NCBI GenBank assembly: GCA_017848155.1
Contig: JAGAKC010000084.1
Coordinates: 1-7,093, forward strand
Reading direction: 5' to 3'
Origin: Oscillospiraceae bacterium
GTDB taxonomy: Bacteria; Bacillota; Clostridia; Oscillospirales; Ruminococcaceae
DNA length: 7,093 nt
Numbering within the stretch: the stretch's first letter is position 1; each line of letters begins with the position of its first letter. The translations under genes were made by a program, and so were the position numbers. Below are positions 1 to 5,180 of the stretch, one piece after another. Below the pieces are notes generated by a model. The model had not been told where the DNA came from. It worked only from the letters and a program-made list of their open reading frames with translations, and searched no databases.

Positions 1-196
1 CCTCTTCAACAGAGGGATTTCTTCCGATGATCTCAACGGAAAGACGCTGACACACGTTATCTGCAAGCTGCATAGCCTCGGAATAGTCGTTTCCGCCAAC
101 TACCTGCGCAGCCTTGAATATCGCACCTGCTATCTTTTCAATGTTGAACGGCACCTGTCTGCCGTCACGCTTCTTAATCATTGTTATCATTGCCAT
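1..196 (-). CDS. nrdD: Ribonucleoside-triphosphate reductase, N-terminal ATP-cone (partial; probably anaerobic NrdD)
   Basis: Only the first 65 codons are in the window; the gene runs off the left edge. The product starts MAMITMIKKRDGRQVPF and continues with NIEKI, then GAIFKAAQVVGG. This is the pattern of an ATP-cone, the N-terminal allosteric nucleotide-binding domain of ribonucleotide reductases: a basic K-R-D-G-R strand, then VPF and a helix. These enzymes reduce ribonucleotides to deoxyribonucleotides. In anaerobic Clostridia a short leader followed directly by the cone best fits the glycyl-radical class III enzyme NrdD, but the catalytic part is not visible, so class II NrdJ is possible. 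NrdR also has an ATP-cone, but there it follows a zinc ribbon, which is absent here. I chose the ATG at 196 because AGAGGGAG (214-207) lies 10 bases upstream; the in-frame ATGs at 190 and 181 are too far from it. The NrdR-like boxes upstream support a reductase. Confidence 0.8.
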   Translation of the reverse strand, partial: MAMITMIKKRDGRQVPFNIEKIAGAIFKAAQVVGGNDYSEAMQLADNVCQRLSVEIIGRNPSVEE

Positions 197-228
197 TATT
201 ATAAAGCTCCCTCTATTGCGAGAAAATC

Positions 229-276
229 GCACAATATATTGTATTTTTTTGACCGTATAAATCTATTATATAGGTA
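229..276 (-). promoter_or_regulatory. Tandem NrdR-box-like operators in front of the reductase gene
   Basis: Bases 229-244 contain the perfect 12-base palindrome ACAATATATTGT (231-242). They match the published NrdR-box consensus acaCwAtATaTwGtgt at 14 of 16 positions. A weaker second box, with CTAT and ATAG half-sites (263-273), lies with its centre 31-32 bases away, about three helical turns. Paired boxes with this spacing are the known arrangement for NrdR, the ATP-cone repressor of ribonucleotide reductase genes. The weaker box covers the -10 hexamer and the strong box lies just downstream of the start of transcription, so binding should block transcription. The nrdR gene itself is not in the window. 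Confidence 0.75.
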
Positions 277-293
277 TTGATGGTTTTTGTCAA
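265..293 (-). promoter_or_regulatory. Sigma-A promoter of the reductase gene
   Basis: Read on the minus strand, TTGACA (293-288) and TATAAT (270-265) are both perfect consensus hexamers separated by exactly 17 bases. Transcription should start near 258, leaving a leader of about 60 bases before the ATG at 196. Such a strong promoter overlapped by operator boxes suggests a gene that is highly expressed when derepressed. Confidence 0.9.
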
Positions 294-380
294 GGATTAT
301 TAAAGTTACAGCGCACAAAAAAACGCCCTTTGTTTTTGTACAGTTTTAACAAAAGCCGTATCACTATGCCGATCTGTATG

Positions 381-455
381 CTGCAAAAAGAAAGACCTCT
401 CAGTTACTTGAAGATCTTTCCTGAAATTCAAATATCTGAGAGGTCACGCTTTTTT
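381..455. terminator. Bidirectional intrinsic terminator
   Basis: GACCTCTCAG (394-403) and CTGAGAGGTC (436-445) form a perfect 10-bp stem. The 32-base interval also pairs partly (TTGAA 408-412 with TTCAA 427-431), making one long hairpin. On the minus strand it begins 13 bases after the stop codon of the gene ending at 459 and is followed by TTTCTTTTT (393-385). On the plus strand it is followed by six T (450-455). It should end the minus-strand envelope operon and insulate the reductase promoter at 265-293. The plus-strand direction has no gene upstream to serve. Confidence 0.8.
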
Positions 456-458
456 ATA

Positions 459-809
459 TCAGATCTCTATCATCAATATATTGTATATAAGGATGGCTGC
501 GAGCAGGACATTAAAAACATTTGCTATTCCGATATACGTAATGCGGCGCTTTTTGTTCTTCATTCCGCCCGACACAAAGCCTATCCATGCGCAGGATACA
601 GCCACAGCAACGAGAATGGCGATGATACGGCCATACGGACCTATCGAAAGCTGGATCGCCGAAACAAGCAGCATATCAAACACGAACTCGGTCAGCGGTA
701 CAAGGATCAGCGGCAGGGTCGCCCAACCCCAGAACGAACGTTTTTTCCGAAAGAATACGATACTCATTACCGCAAACATTGCCGCAATTACTGCACATTC
801 AATAGCCAT
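459..809 (-). CDS. Hypothetical small polytopic membrane protein, about four membrane segments
   Basis: 116 residues; I do not recognise the family. Hydrophobic stretches at about residues 2-20, 29-53, 61-81 and 92-113 predict four membrane helices. Basic clusters RKKR (21-24) and KNKKRR (84-89) are joined by short loops, suggesting the first and third loops face the cytoplasm. There is no signal peptidase site or catalytic motif. The start is well supported: AGAGG (820-816) lies six bases before the ATG. It sits 33 bases downstream of the DUF4358 lipoprotein gene with no terminator or promoter between, so it is the last gene of the operon that starts with the SGNH hydrolase. The hairpin at 394-445 follows its stop. 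A supporting role for those envelope proteins is inferred from context only. Confidence 0.75.
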   Translation of the reverse strand: MAIECAVIAAMFAVMSIVFFRKKRSFWGWATLPLILVPLTEFVFDMLLVSAIQLSIGPYGRIIAILVAVAVSCAWIGFVSGGMKNKKRRITYIGIANVFNVLLAAILIYNILMIEI

Positions 810-842
810 AAAGCACCTCTTTCACCATCACAAGGAATAATA

Positions 843-1331
843 TCAGCCAAAAATACTCTTTGCAGTTGCGTTATCTCCGCAAACAGAGAAGAAAACTGTT
901 TCTCCGTTCACTGTTACAAAGCAATCATCAAACTTATACATTTCATCGGGAGAATAGGACTCATACGTTTCACGCTGCTTCGCAATACGCTCCTCAAGCT
1001 TCACCTTGATAGCTGCTGCGGTATCCTCATCCTTTGCGACAAACACACCAAACTCATCGGGATATACACCTGCACCTGCGATATATGCGGAATGATCAAC
1101 AAGATCAGCGCTGTCTATCTTATAGAATATCTTCATATTCTCCTCTGTTACCTCTGCCATCTCGGGAAGCTCCACAGCAGCCATAAGCTCTGCTGTAAGC
1201 TCTGCAGCGGTCTTGCTTTCAGCTGCGGTGCTGCCTGACGAAGAGGATATAACGGAGCTCTCCTTTCCTCCGCAGCCTGTCATAAGCATAGTTGCTGCAA
1301 GAAGTGCAGCTGTAATAGTTGTCTTTCTCAT
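843..1331 (-). CDS. DUF4358-type lipoprotein
   Basis: 162 residues. The N-terminus MRKTTITAALLAATMLMTGC is a lipoprotein signal with lipobox MTGC, so Cys20 should be lipidated and the protein anchored on the outer face of the membrane. A Ser/Thr/Ala linker (about 24-40) is followed by one soluble domain. Its EFGVFVAKDEDTAAAI, helix LEERIAKQRETYESY and final VTVNGETVFFSVCGD pattern resembles DUF4358, a Firmicutes family of unknown function often seen near membrane O-acetylation and SGNH genes. The reading frame is open upstream to 1460, but that region is the end of the hydrolase gene. The start at 1331 is favoured because AAGGA (1345-1341) lies nine bases before it and the lipobox sits at the right distance. 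It begins 22 bases after the hydrolase stop, so it is in the same operon. Confidence 0.85.
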   Translation of the reverse strand: MRKTTITAALLAATMLMTGCGGKESSVISSSSGSTAAESKTAAELTAELMAAVELPEMAEVTEENMKIFYKIDSADLVDHSAYIAGAGVYPDEFGVFVAKDEDTAAAIKVKLEERIAKQRETYESYSPDEMYKFDDCFVTVNGETVFFSVCGDNATAKSIFG

Positions 1332-1353
1332 CGTTGTGTTTCCTTTCAATGTC

Positions 1354-2259
1354 TTATAAATAGTTATTTTCGATATATGCAAGCATAAGATCGTAAGTAA
1401 TTCCCTTAAAATGGAGTCCGTCGGCTTCAGCGTAATCATGCAGGAAATAGCCGTTTGCATCGGTTATCTGCGAATTGAAGTCGATATAGGGTATTCCCTG
1501 CTCAACGCATACGCTCTTTATAAACGAGTTGAACTCTGTTACCATATCGTTAGTAATACCGCCTGACGCAGCAAGAGAGCTGTCTGTGGTCACAGGAGAT
1601 ACCGATATACAATACAGCATGGAGTCAGGACAGGATGCCGAAAGCTTGTTGATGAGCGTGCGATAGCTGTCCTCCATAGCGGCAGCGGACACGAGTCCGT
1701 TTGAGCCAAGCATGATGAATATGCGCTTCGGCTGTAGCTTCTCAGCATATTCAAGCGCCGTCGCAGCTGTACCGTCAGCAAGGTCTATCGGCTCTGTATA
1801 TGCCTTATACGGTGTGTAGCCAACACTTGCGGCAACGTTCTTCATATCCAGCTTATTGTAAAGGTACAGACCTGTGGTGATACTGTCACCGATAAACAGG
1901 TCGTTTTCAAAATTCTGTCTGCTGTAAGCTGTATCGGGAGCGTTGTCCTCAGTATCGGGCACAGCAGGCTCCTCTGTTTCCTCAACAGGGTCAGCGGCTG
2001 ATTCGGTCGGCTCGGTAGAGCGCTTCGTCATCGACACAGACGATTTGGGTGTAGTTGTGGTCGCAGCAGTCGACGCTGACGTACCATCTCCTACATCATC
2101 AGATACGCTCGATGAGGTAGTCTTTTCGACCTCGGGTGCCTTTGTCAGCTGCGGATTCATCAGCATGACCACCAGCACACATATGACCAGAACTATCACT
2201 ATCATTATCACATTCAGTACTACGACGGAACGTGGCAGCTTGTTTCTGGGATCTCCCAT
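1354..2259 (-). CDS. Membrane-anchored SGNH/GDSL-family hydrolase
   Basis: 301 residues. A short cytoplasmic end (1-10, with RNK and R) precedes a membrane helix (about 11-34) with no cleavage site, giving a type II anchor. Residues 35-112 form a Ser/Thr/Pro/Glu-rich, probably disordered spacer. The SGNH domain follows: block I FIGDSITTG (nucleophile Ser126), Gly147 as a block II candidate, block III LGSNG (Asn187), and block V ADGLHF (Asp280, His283). All four signature residues are present, so it is probably an active extracellular esterase or acyl-transferring enzyme; the substrate cannot be read from the sequence. Wall or polysaccharide acetyl groups are a reasonable guess. GGAGGG (2272-2267) lies seven bases before the ATG. 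It is the first gene of a three-gene operon with a DUF4358 lipoprotein and a small membrane protein, from the promoter at 2296-2324. Confidence 0.88.
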   Translation of the reverse strand: MGDPRNKLPRSVVVLNVIMIVIVLVICVLVVMLMNPQLTKAPEVEKTTSSSVSDDVGDGTSASTAATTTTPKSSVSMTKRSTEPTESAADPVEETEEPAVPDTEDNAPDTAYSRQNFENDLFIGDSITTGLYLYNKLDMKNVAASVGYTPYKAYTEPIDLADGTAATALEYAEKLQPKRIFIMLGSNGLVSAAAMEDSYRTLINKLSASCPDSMLYCISVSPVTTDSSLAASGGITNDMVTEFNSFIKSVCVEQGIPYIDFNSQITDANGYFLHDYAEADGLHFKGITYDLMLAYIENNYL

Positions 2260-2295
2260 TTATTATCCCTCCGTTATCATTTTTTACACCTATTT

Positions 2296-2324
2296 ATTAT
2301 ACTACAACAAATAATAAATTTCAA
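2296..2324 (-). promoter_or_regulatory. Sigma-A promoter of the SGNH-DUF4358 operon
   Basis: On the minus strand TTGAAA (2324-2319) and a perfect TATAAT (2301-2296) are separated by 17 bases. The start of transcription would be near 2289, about 30 bases before the ATG at 2259. There is no terminator hairpin between the stop of the upstream gene (2342) and this promoter, so some transcription may also read through from the radical-SAM operon. Confidence 0.85.
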
Positions 2325-2341
2325 TAAGATACCAAAATCTT

Positions 2342-2974
2342 TTATATAAATTCGTTTCCGTCGGCGCAGAAGATATGCGTGCGCACTATCCTTAGCCGTG
2401 AAATAGCTTCTCCCGTTGCGCTTTTATATGCTTCAAAAAGGAGCGATGGATTTATGTTGAAGTCATTGCCTGCGGGAAGCCGCAGAGTTATTGCGTCCTC
2501 CTCGATAGTGAGCATAGATATCAGCGGCTTAAGATCAACGGTCGATACGCCTTTTTTGGTCTTTTTTTCGGTAAGTATCTGCTCGGAATCCGTAAAGCTG
2601 CGGAATTTATCAATATCCACATCGGATTCCACACGGTACTCTGCCGTTGTTATATCGGTGTTCTTATATTTAGGCTCTGCTATGCGGAGCACTCTTATAT
2701 CAGGCGGCAGCGAATCATTAAGGCGCTTCATCACCTCGTCGGGAGATATTTCCTCGGTAAGACGGAAATCCATCGCCTCGCACACGCCCTCCTGTCCAAG
2801 CGACAGCGGCAGCATGAAAGCCACATAGGTATGCGGATTGAAGCCCTCGGTCTGCCAGATAGGAAGTCTGCTGCGCTTCATGGCACGCTGTATACAGTGA
2901 TTCAGGTCAAGGTGAGAGATGTACTTCGCCCTGTCCATTTTTGAAAAGAAAGCTCTTGTATTAACGGATGGCAC
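2342..2974 (-). CDS. TIGR03936-family radical-SAM-linked protein (DUF2344)
   Basis: About 210 residues. The family pattern is clear near the N-terminus: FSKMDRAKYISHLDL (about 10-24), then RSRLP, then GFNPH (44-48) and LPLSLGQEG (55-63). The molecular function is not established; members almost always accompany, or are fused to, a TIGR03960 radical SAM protein, as here. No metal-binding cysteine motif is present. The start is a GTG: I favour position 2974, 11 bases after AGGAGG (2991-2986), the full stretch AGGAGGTGATAT being an unusually long match to the 16S rRNA 3' end. A GTG at 2986 is in frame but overlaps that binding site. The gene overlaps the last 14 bases of the radical SAM gene, with its binding site inside that gene, so translation is probably coupled. 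The protein ends CADGNEFI. Confidence 0.88.
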   Translation of the reverse strand: MPSVNTRAFFSKMDRAKYISHLDLNHCIQRAMKRSRLPIWQTEGFNPHTYVAFMLPLSLGQEGVCEAMDFRLTEEISPDEVMKRLNDSLPPDIRVLRIAEPKYKNTDITTAEYRVESDVDIDKFRSFTDSEQILTEKKTKKGVSTVDLKPLISMLTIEEDAITLRLPAGNDFNINPSLLFEAYKSATGEAISRLRIVRTHIFCADGNEFI

Positions 2975-4838
2975 GGCAGATATCACCTCCTACGCATTTT
3001 GACACACCGCAGTTTGAACACTTCTCACGGCAATTGGGTGTAGTCACCTCTTTATGGGCAAGCTTGTTCTCCTCGATAAGGAAATCCCTGCTGACAAGCA
3101 TGTTGATATGGCTCCACGGAGCGACCTCGTCATAAGAACGCTGTCTGTTTGCGTAGAATGCCATGTCAAGTCCGCACTCTCTGAATGCCTCCTGCCACTT
3201 GCTGAAATCGAAATGCTCGTCCCAGCCGTCCAGCTTGCATCCCTTTTTCCACGCAGCATAAACAGCCTTGCCAACTCTGCGGTCGCCTCGTGCAAGCACA
3301 GCCTCCAGCAGAGATGTGTCGTACTTCGACCAGCTTATGGATATCTTCTTATCATTCGCAACAGAGATAAGATGCTTCTGACGCTGCTTTATGCTCTCCT
3401 CGTCCAGCTGCGGCTCAAACTCAAATGGAGTAAAAGGCTTCGGTATAAACGTGGAAAGAGATATCGAAACGCTGACAGGTCTGCCCTTCTTACGGTTTGG
3501 ATTTGCATAAAACTGCTCTATTACAGCCTTTGCGAGGTCATATATGCCCTCTATATCCTCCAGTGTTTCGGTGGGAAGTCCAAGCATGAAATACAGCTTG
3601 ATGTTAGTGTATCCGCCCTCAAAGGCGATCTTCACGCTGTCAAGGACATTCTGCTCCGTAACATTTTTATTGATAACGTCACGAAGTCGCTGTGTACCTG
3701 CTTCGGGAGCAAAGGTCAGACCACTCTTACGCACGTCTGTAATCTTTTTCAGCACCTCGTCACTGAATCGGTCAACACGCAGTGACGGCAGCGACAGATT
3801 GATGTCGTTCTTGCTGGTATATTCTGTAAGGTCGGTAAGCAGACCCTCGATATCCCTGAAATCACTTGTGGACAGCGACGACAGCGATACCTCATCATAG
3901 CCTGTGTTCTCGCAAAGACACTTTGTCTGATGCAGTATCGTTGACTTTTCCTTTTCACGGAAGGGTCTGTAGATAAAGCCTGCCTGACAGAAGCGGCAGC
4001 CTCTTATACAGCCACGCAGCACCTCGACTACCGCCCTGTCGTGGACGATATTACAGAAAGGCACAACAAAGCTCTCGGGAGCATACATCTTGTCGATGTC
4101 CCTTACGATACGCTTTGTTACCTGCTTCGGTGCAGTTTCCTTTGCGGTTATGGACTTTACAGTGCCATCCTCGTTGTAATCCACATCGTAAAGCGACGGT
4201 ACATACACGCCCTCTATCTTAGCAGCACGGCGTAAAAACTCGTCCTTTGTGCAGTTCTCCTTTTTGCATTGCTCCATCAGGCGCATTACTTCGAGGTTCA
4301 TCTCCTCGCCCTCGCCGATGAAAAACAGGTCAAAAAAGTCCGCAATAGGCTCTGCGTTGCAGACACAGGGTCCTCCGCCGCAGACTATCGGAGTAAGCTC
4401 CTTACGCTCTGACGCAAGCACGGGAAGTCCCGCAAGATCAAGCATCTCCAGAATACTTGTATAGCACAGCTCATACTGTATCGTAAATCCGATGAAGTCA
4501 AAATCCTTTATCGGATCAAGGCTCTCCAAGGCATAGAGAGGGATATTGCGTCTGCGCATCTCCTCCTCCATATCGGGAAGCGGCATGAACACACGCTCAC
4601 ACCAGTAATTCGGCACAGCATTCTTAAGACCGTACAGTATCTTCATTCCAAGATGCGACATACCTATCTCATATGTATCGGGAAAGCAGAAAGCAAAGCG
4701 GATGTCGACCTTGCTCTTATCCTTTACTACTGCTCCGACCTCGCCGCCGATATAGCGTGAGGGCTTCTGTATATTCAGCAGGAACTCATCCAGTATCTTC
4801 ATACCCTCTGTTCCGCCAACATATTCTTTGTTTGACAT
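2961..4838 (-). CDS. TIGR03960-family B12-binding-domain radical SAM protein
   Basis: About 625 residues. The N-terminal part (about 13-240) matches the TIGR03960 pattern: LNIQKPSRYIGGE, then FCFPDTYEIGMSHLGMKILY, FIGFTIQYEL, VCGGGPCVCNAEP and IGEGE, a cobalamin-binding-like fold. The radical SAM core follows, with CIRGCRFC (Cys277, Cys281, Cys284) binding the [4Fe-4S] cluster that cleaves S-adenosylmethionine. SLPSLRVDRF, FAPEAGTQRLR and LYFMLGLPTET are further core segments. The C-terminus has five more cysteines (603, 607, 610, 615, 621; pattern CxxxCxxCxxxxC then C), perhaps a second metal site. The substrate is unknown. I chose the ATG at 4838 because AAAGGAG (4852-4846) is seven bases upstream; the ATG at 4844 is only one base from it, and a later ATG at 4802 would give the usual family start MKILDEFLL but has a poorer binding site. 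It overlaps its partner TIGR03936 gene. Confidence 0.93.
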   Translation of the reverse strand: MSNKEYVGGTEGMKILDEFLLNIQKPSRYIGGEVGAVVKDKSKVDIRFAFCFPDTYEIGMSHLGMKILYGLKNAVPNYWCERVFMPLPDMEEEMRRRNIPLYALESLDPIKDFDFIGFTIQYELCYTSILEMLDLAGLPVLASERKELTPIVCGGGPCVCNAEPIADFFDLFFIGEGEEMNLEVMRLMEQCKKENCTKDEFLRRAAKIEGVYVPSLYDVDYNEDGTVKSITAKETAPKQVTKRIVRDIDKMYAPESFVVPFCNIVHDRAVVEVLRGCIRGCRFCQAGFIYRPFREKEKSTILHQTKCLCENTGYDEVSLSSLSTSDFRDIEGLLTDLTEYTSKNDINLSLPSLRVDRFSDEVLKKITDVRKSGLTFAPEAGTQRLRDVINKNVTEQNVLDSVKIAFEGGYTNIKLYFMLGLPTETLEDIEGIYDLAKAVIEQFYANPNRKKGRPVSVSISLSTFIPKPFTPFEFEPQLDEESIKQRQKHLISVANDKKISISWSKYDTSLLEAVLARGDRRVGKAVYAAWKKGCKLDGWDEHFDFSKWQEAFRECGLDMAFYANRQRSYDEVAPWSHINMLVSRDFLIEENKLAHKEVTTPNCREKCSNCGVSKCVGGDICRAIR

Positions 4839-4849
4839 TTTCATACTCC

Positions 4850-4877
4850 TTTACAAGGTACAAATCTAATTTATTAT
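4850..4877 (+). promoter_or_regulatory. Possible promoter for the plus-strand non-coding RNA, overlapping the opposing promoter
   Basis: TTTACA (4850-4855), a 16-base spacer and TATTAT (4872-4877) give an acceptable plus-strand promoter. Its -10 occupies nearly the same bases as the -10 of the minus-strand radical SAM promoter, and transcription would start near 4884. A second option is the AT-rich TATATAAA at 4907-4914, which has no recognisable -35. Neither is strong; this entry is a candidate only. Confidence 0.3.
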
Positions 4878-4901
4878 AGCACAAATCGGAACTTCTTTCA
4901 A
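4873..4901 (-). promoter_or_regulatory. Extended -10 sigma-A promoter of the radical SAM operon
   Basis: On the minus strand TTGAAA (4901-4896), a 17-base spacer ending TGTGC, and a perfect TATAAT (4878-4873); the TG one base upstream of the -10 makes it an extended -10 site. Transcription should start near 4866, giving a leader of fewer than 30 bases before the ATG at 4838. Confidence 0.88.
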
Positions 4902-5104
4902 GGGCTTATATAAAAAAACACAGGTAGCAGGGAATAATTACGGTCGAAAGAGAAGGTGTAAGATCCCGGGAATCCTCACTACGACCATGCTTTGTGCTTT
5001 TCGATGTGAGAAGCGGCATGGATGCTTCAAGCCTAGCAACGAACGGGCGAACAACGAAGATGATACTTTATTGAAAGCATAAGGCGGTCAACACCGCCTT
5101 TTTT
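4884..5104 (+). ncRNA. Candidate structured non-coding RNA, family not recognised
   Basis: The stretch between the two divergent genes has no convincing protein gene but folds well on the plus strand and ends in a strong intrinsic terminator. Visible pairings are: GGTCG (4942-4946) with CGACC (4982-4986); CCATGC (4985-4990) with GCATGG (5016-5021), enclosing GCTTTT (4996-5001) with AGAAGC (5009-5014) around a CGATGTG loop; and ATGCTTCAA (5022-5030) with TTGAAAGCAT (5071-5080), with one bulge, around an unpaired A/C/G-rich segment. The 5' end CTTTCAA (4895-4901) could also pair with TTGAAAG (5071-5077), closing the whole RNA as in 6S RNA. Size (about 185-220 nt) and the independent terminator fit a small RNA. 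The next gene has its own promoter after the terminator, so a leader or riboswitch role is less likely. It is not tmRNA, SRP RNA, RNase P RNA, T-box or a riboswitch class I can recognise. The 5' end is uncertain. Confidence 0.55.
5081..5104 (+). terminator. Intrinsic terminator of the candidate non-coding RNA
   Basis: AAGGCGGT (5081-5088) and ACCGCCTT (5093-5100) form an 8-bp GC-rich stem with a CAAC loop, followed by an uninterrupted T tract (5099-5104). On the opposite strand the hairpin is followed by ATGCTTTC rather than a U run, so it works for plus-strand transcription. No gene lies directly upstream on the plus strand, which is the main evidence for an RNA gene here. Confidence 0.9.
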
Positions 5105-5105
5105 G

Positions 5106-5134
5106 TTGCATTTTTTTAAAATCAGTGCTATAAT
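5106..5134 (+). promoter_or_regulatory. Extended -10 promoter of nnr
   Basis: TTGCAT (5106-5111), a 17-base spacer, and TATAAT (5129-5134) preceded by TGC (5126-5128) form a good extended -10 sigma-A promoter. It begins two bases after the T tract of the preceding terminator. Transcription would start near 5141, leaving about 40 bases of leader before the ATG at 5181. It also shows that the in-frame ATG at 5103 is not a real start. Confidence 0.88.
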
Positions 5135-5180
5135 TTATATAGCTTATATCTGCTTAAAAATAATGAAAGGACTTATCGAC

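Noticed and set aside
315..355. AT-rich inverted repeats (ACAAAAA with TTTTTGT, and TTTTGT with ACAAAA) that could be a second terminator or operator.
   Set aside because: The stems have almost no GC pairs and the GGGCG before the minus-strand T run has no complementary arm. The hairpin at 394-445 already explains termination.
330..1238. A 302-codon open frame on the plus strand opposite the lipoprotein and small membrane protein genes.
   Set aside because: It lies antisense to two genes with good ribosome binding sites and clear domains, starts within AT-rich noise, has no ribosome binding site, and its Cys/His/Ile/Lys-rich product has no recognisable pattern.
1332..1460. Longer form of the DUF4358 protein starting at 1460.
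   Set aside because: It would overlap the end of the SGNH hydrolase gene by over 100 bases and bury the lipoprotein signal peptide 43 residues inside the protein.
3054..3785. A 243-codon plus-strand frame opposite the radical SAM gene, and similar antisense frames at 2379-2828 and 1943-2314.
   Set aside because: They are mirror frames of strongly conserved genes, with no ribosome binding sites or coherent domains. The Ser-rich composition is a by-product of the sense codons.
4921..5060. Possible cobalamin or other riboswitch, suggested by AGGGAA, GGTG and TCC-like pieces.
   Set aside because: The essential cobalamin-riboswitch conserved blocks, including GCCACTG, are absent. The downstream gene also has its own promoter after the terminator, so a cis-acting leader is unlikely.
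4987..5082. A 31-codon open frame inside the candidate RNA, ending in ANNEDDTLLKA before TAA, somewhat like a tmRNA tag.
   Set aside because: No ribosome binding site precedes the ATG, the stop overlaps the terminator stem, the tag lacks the expected LAA-like end, and there are no tRNA-like ends or the long 3' pseudoknot region of tmRNA. A dual-function peptide is not excluded but is unsupported.
5103..5180. N-terminal extension of nnr starting at ATG 5103 or 5163.
   Set aside because: ATG 5103 lies upstream of the promoter. ATG 5163 has no ribosome binding site. The family N-terminus and the spacing from AAAGGA fit ATG 5181.
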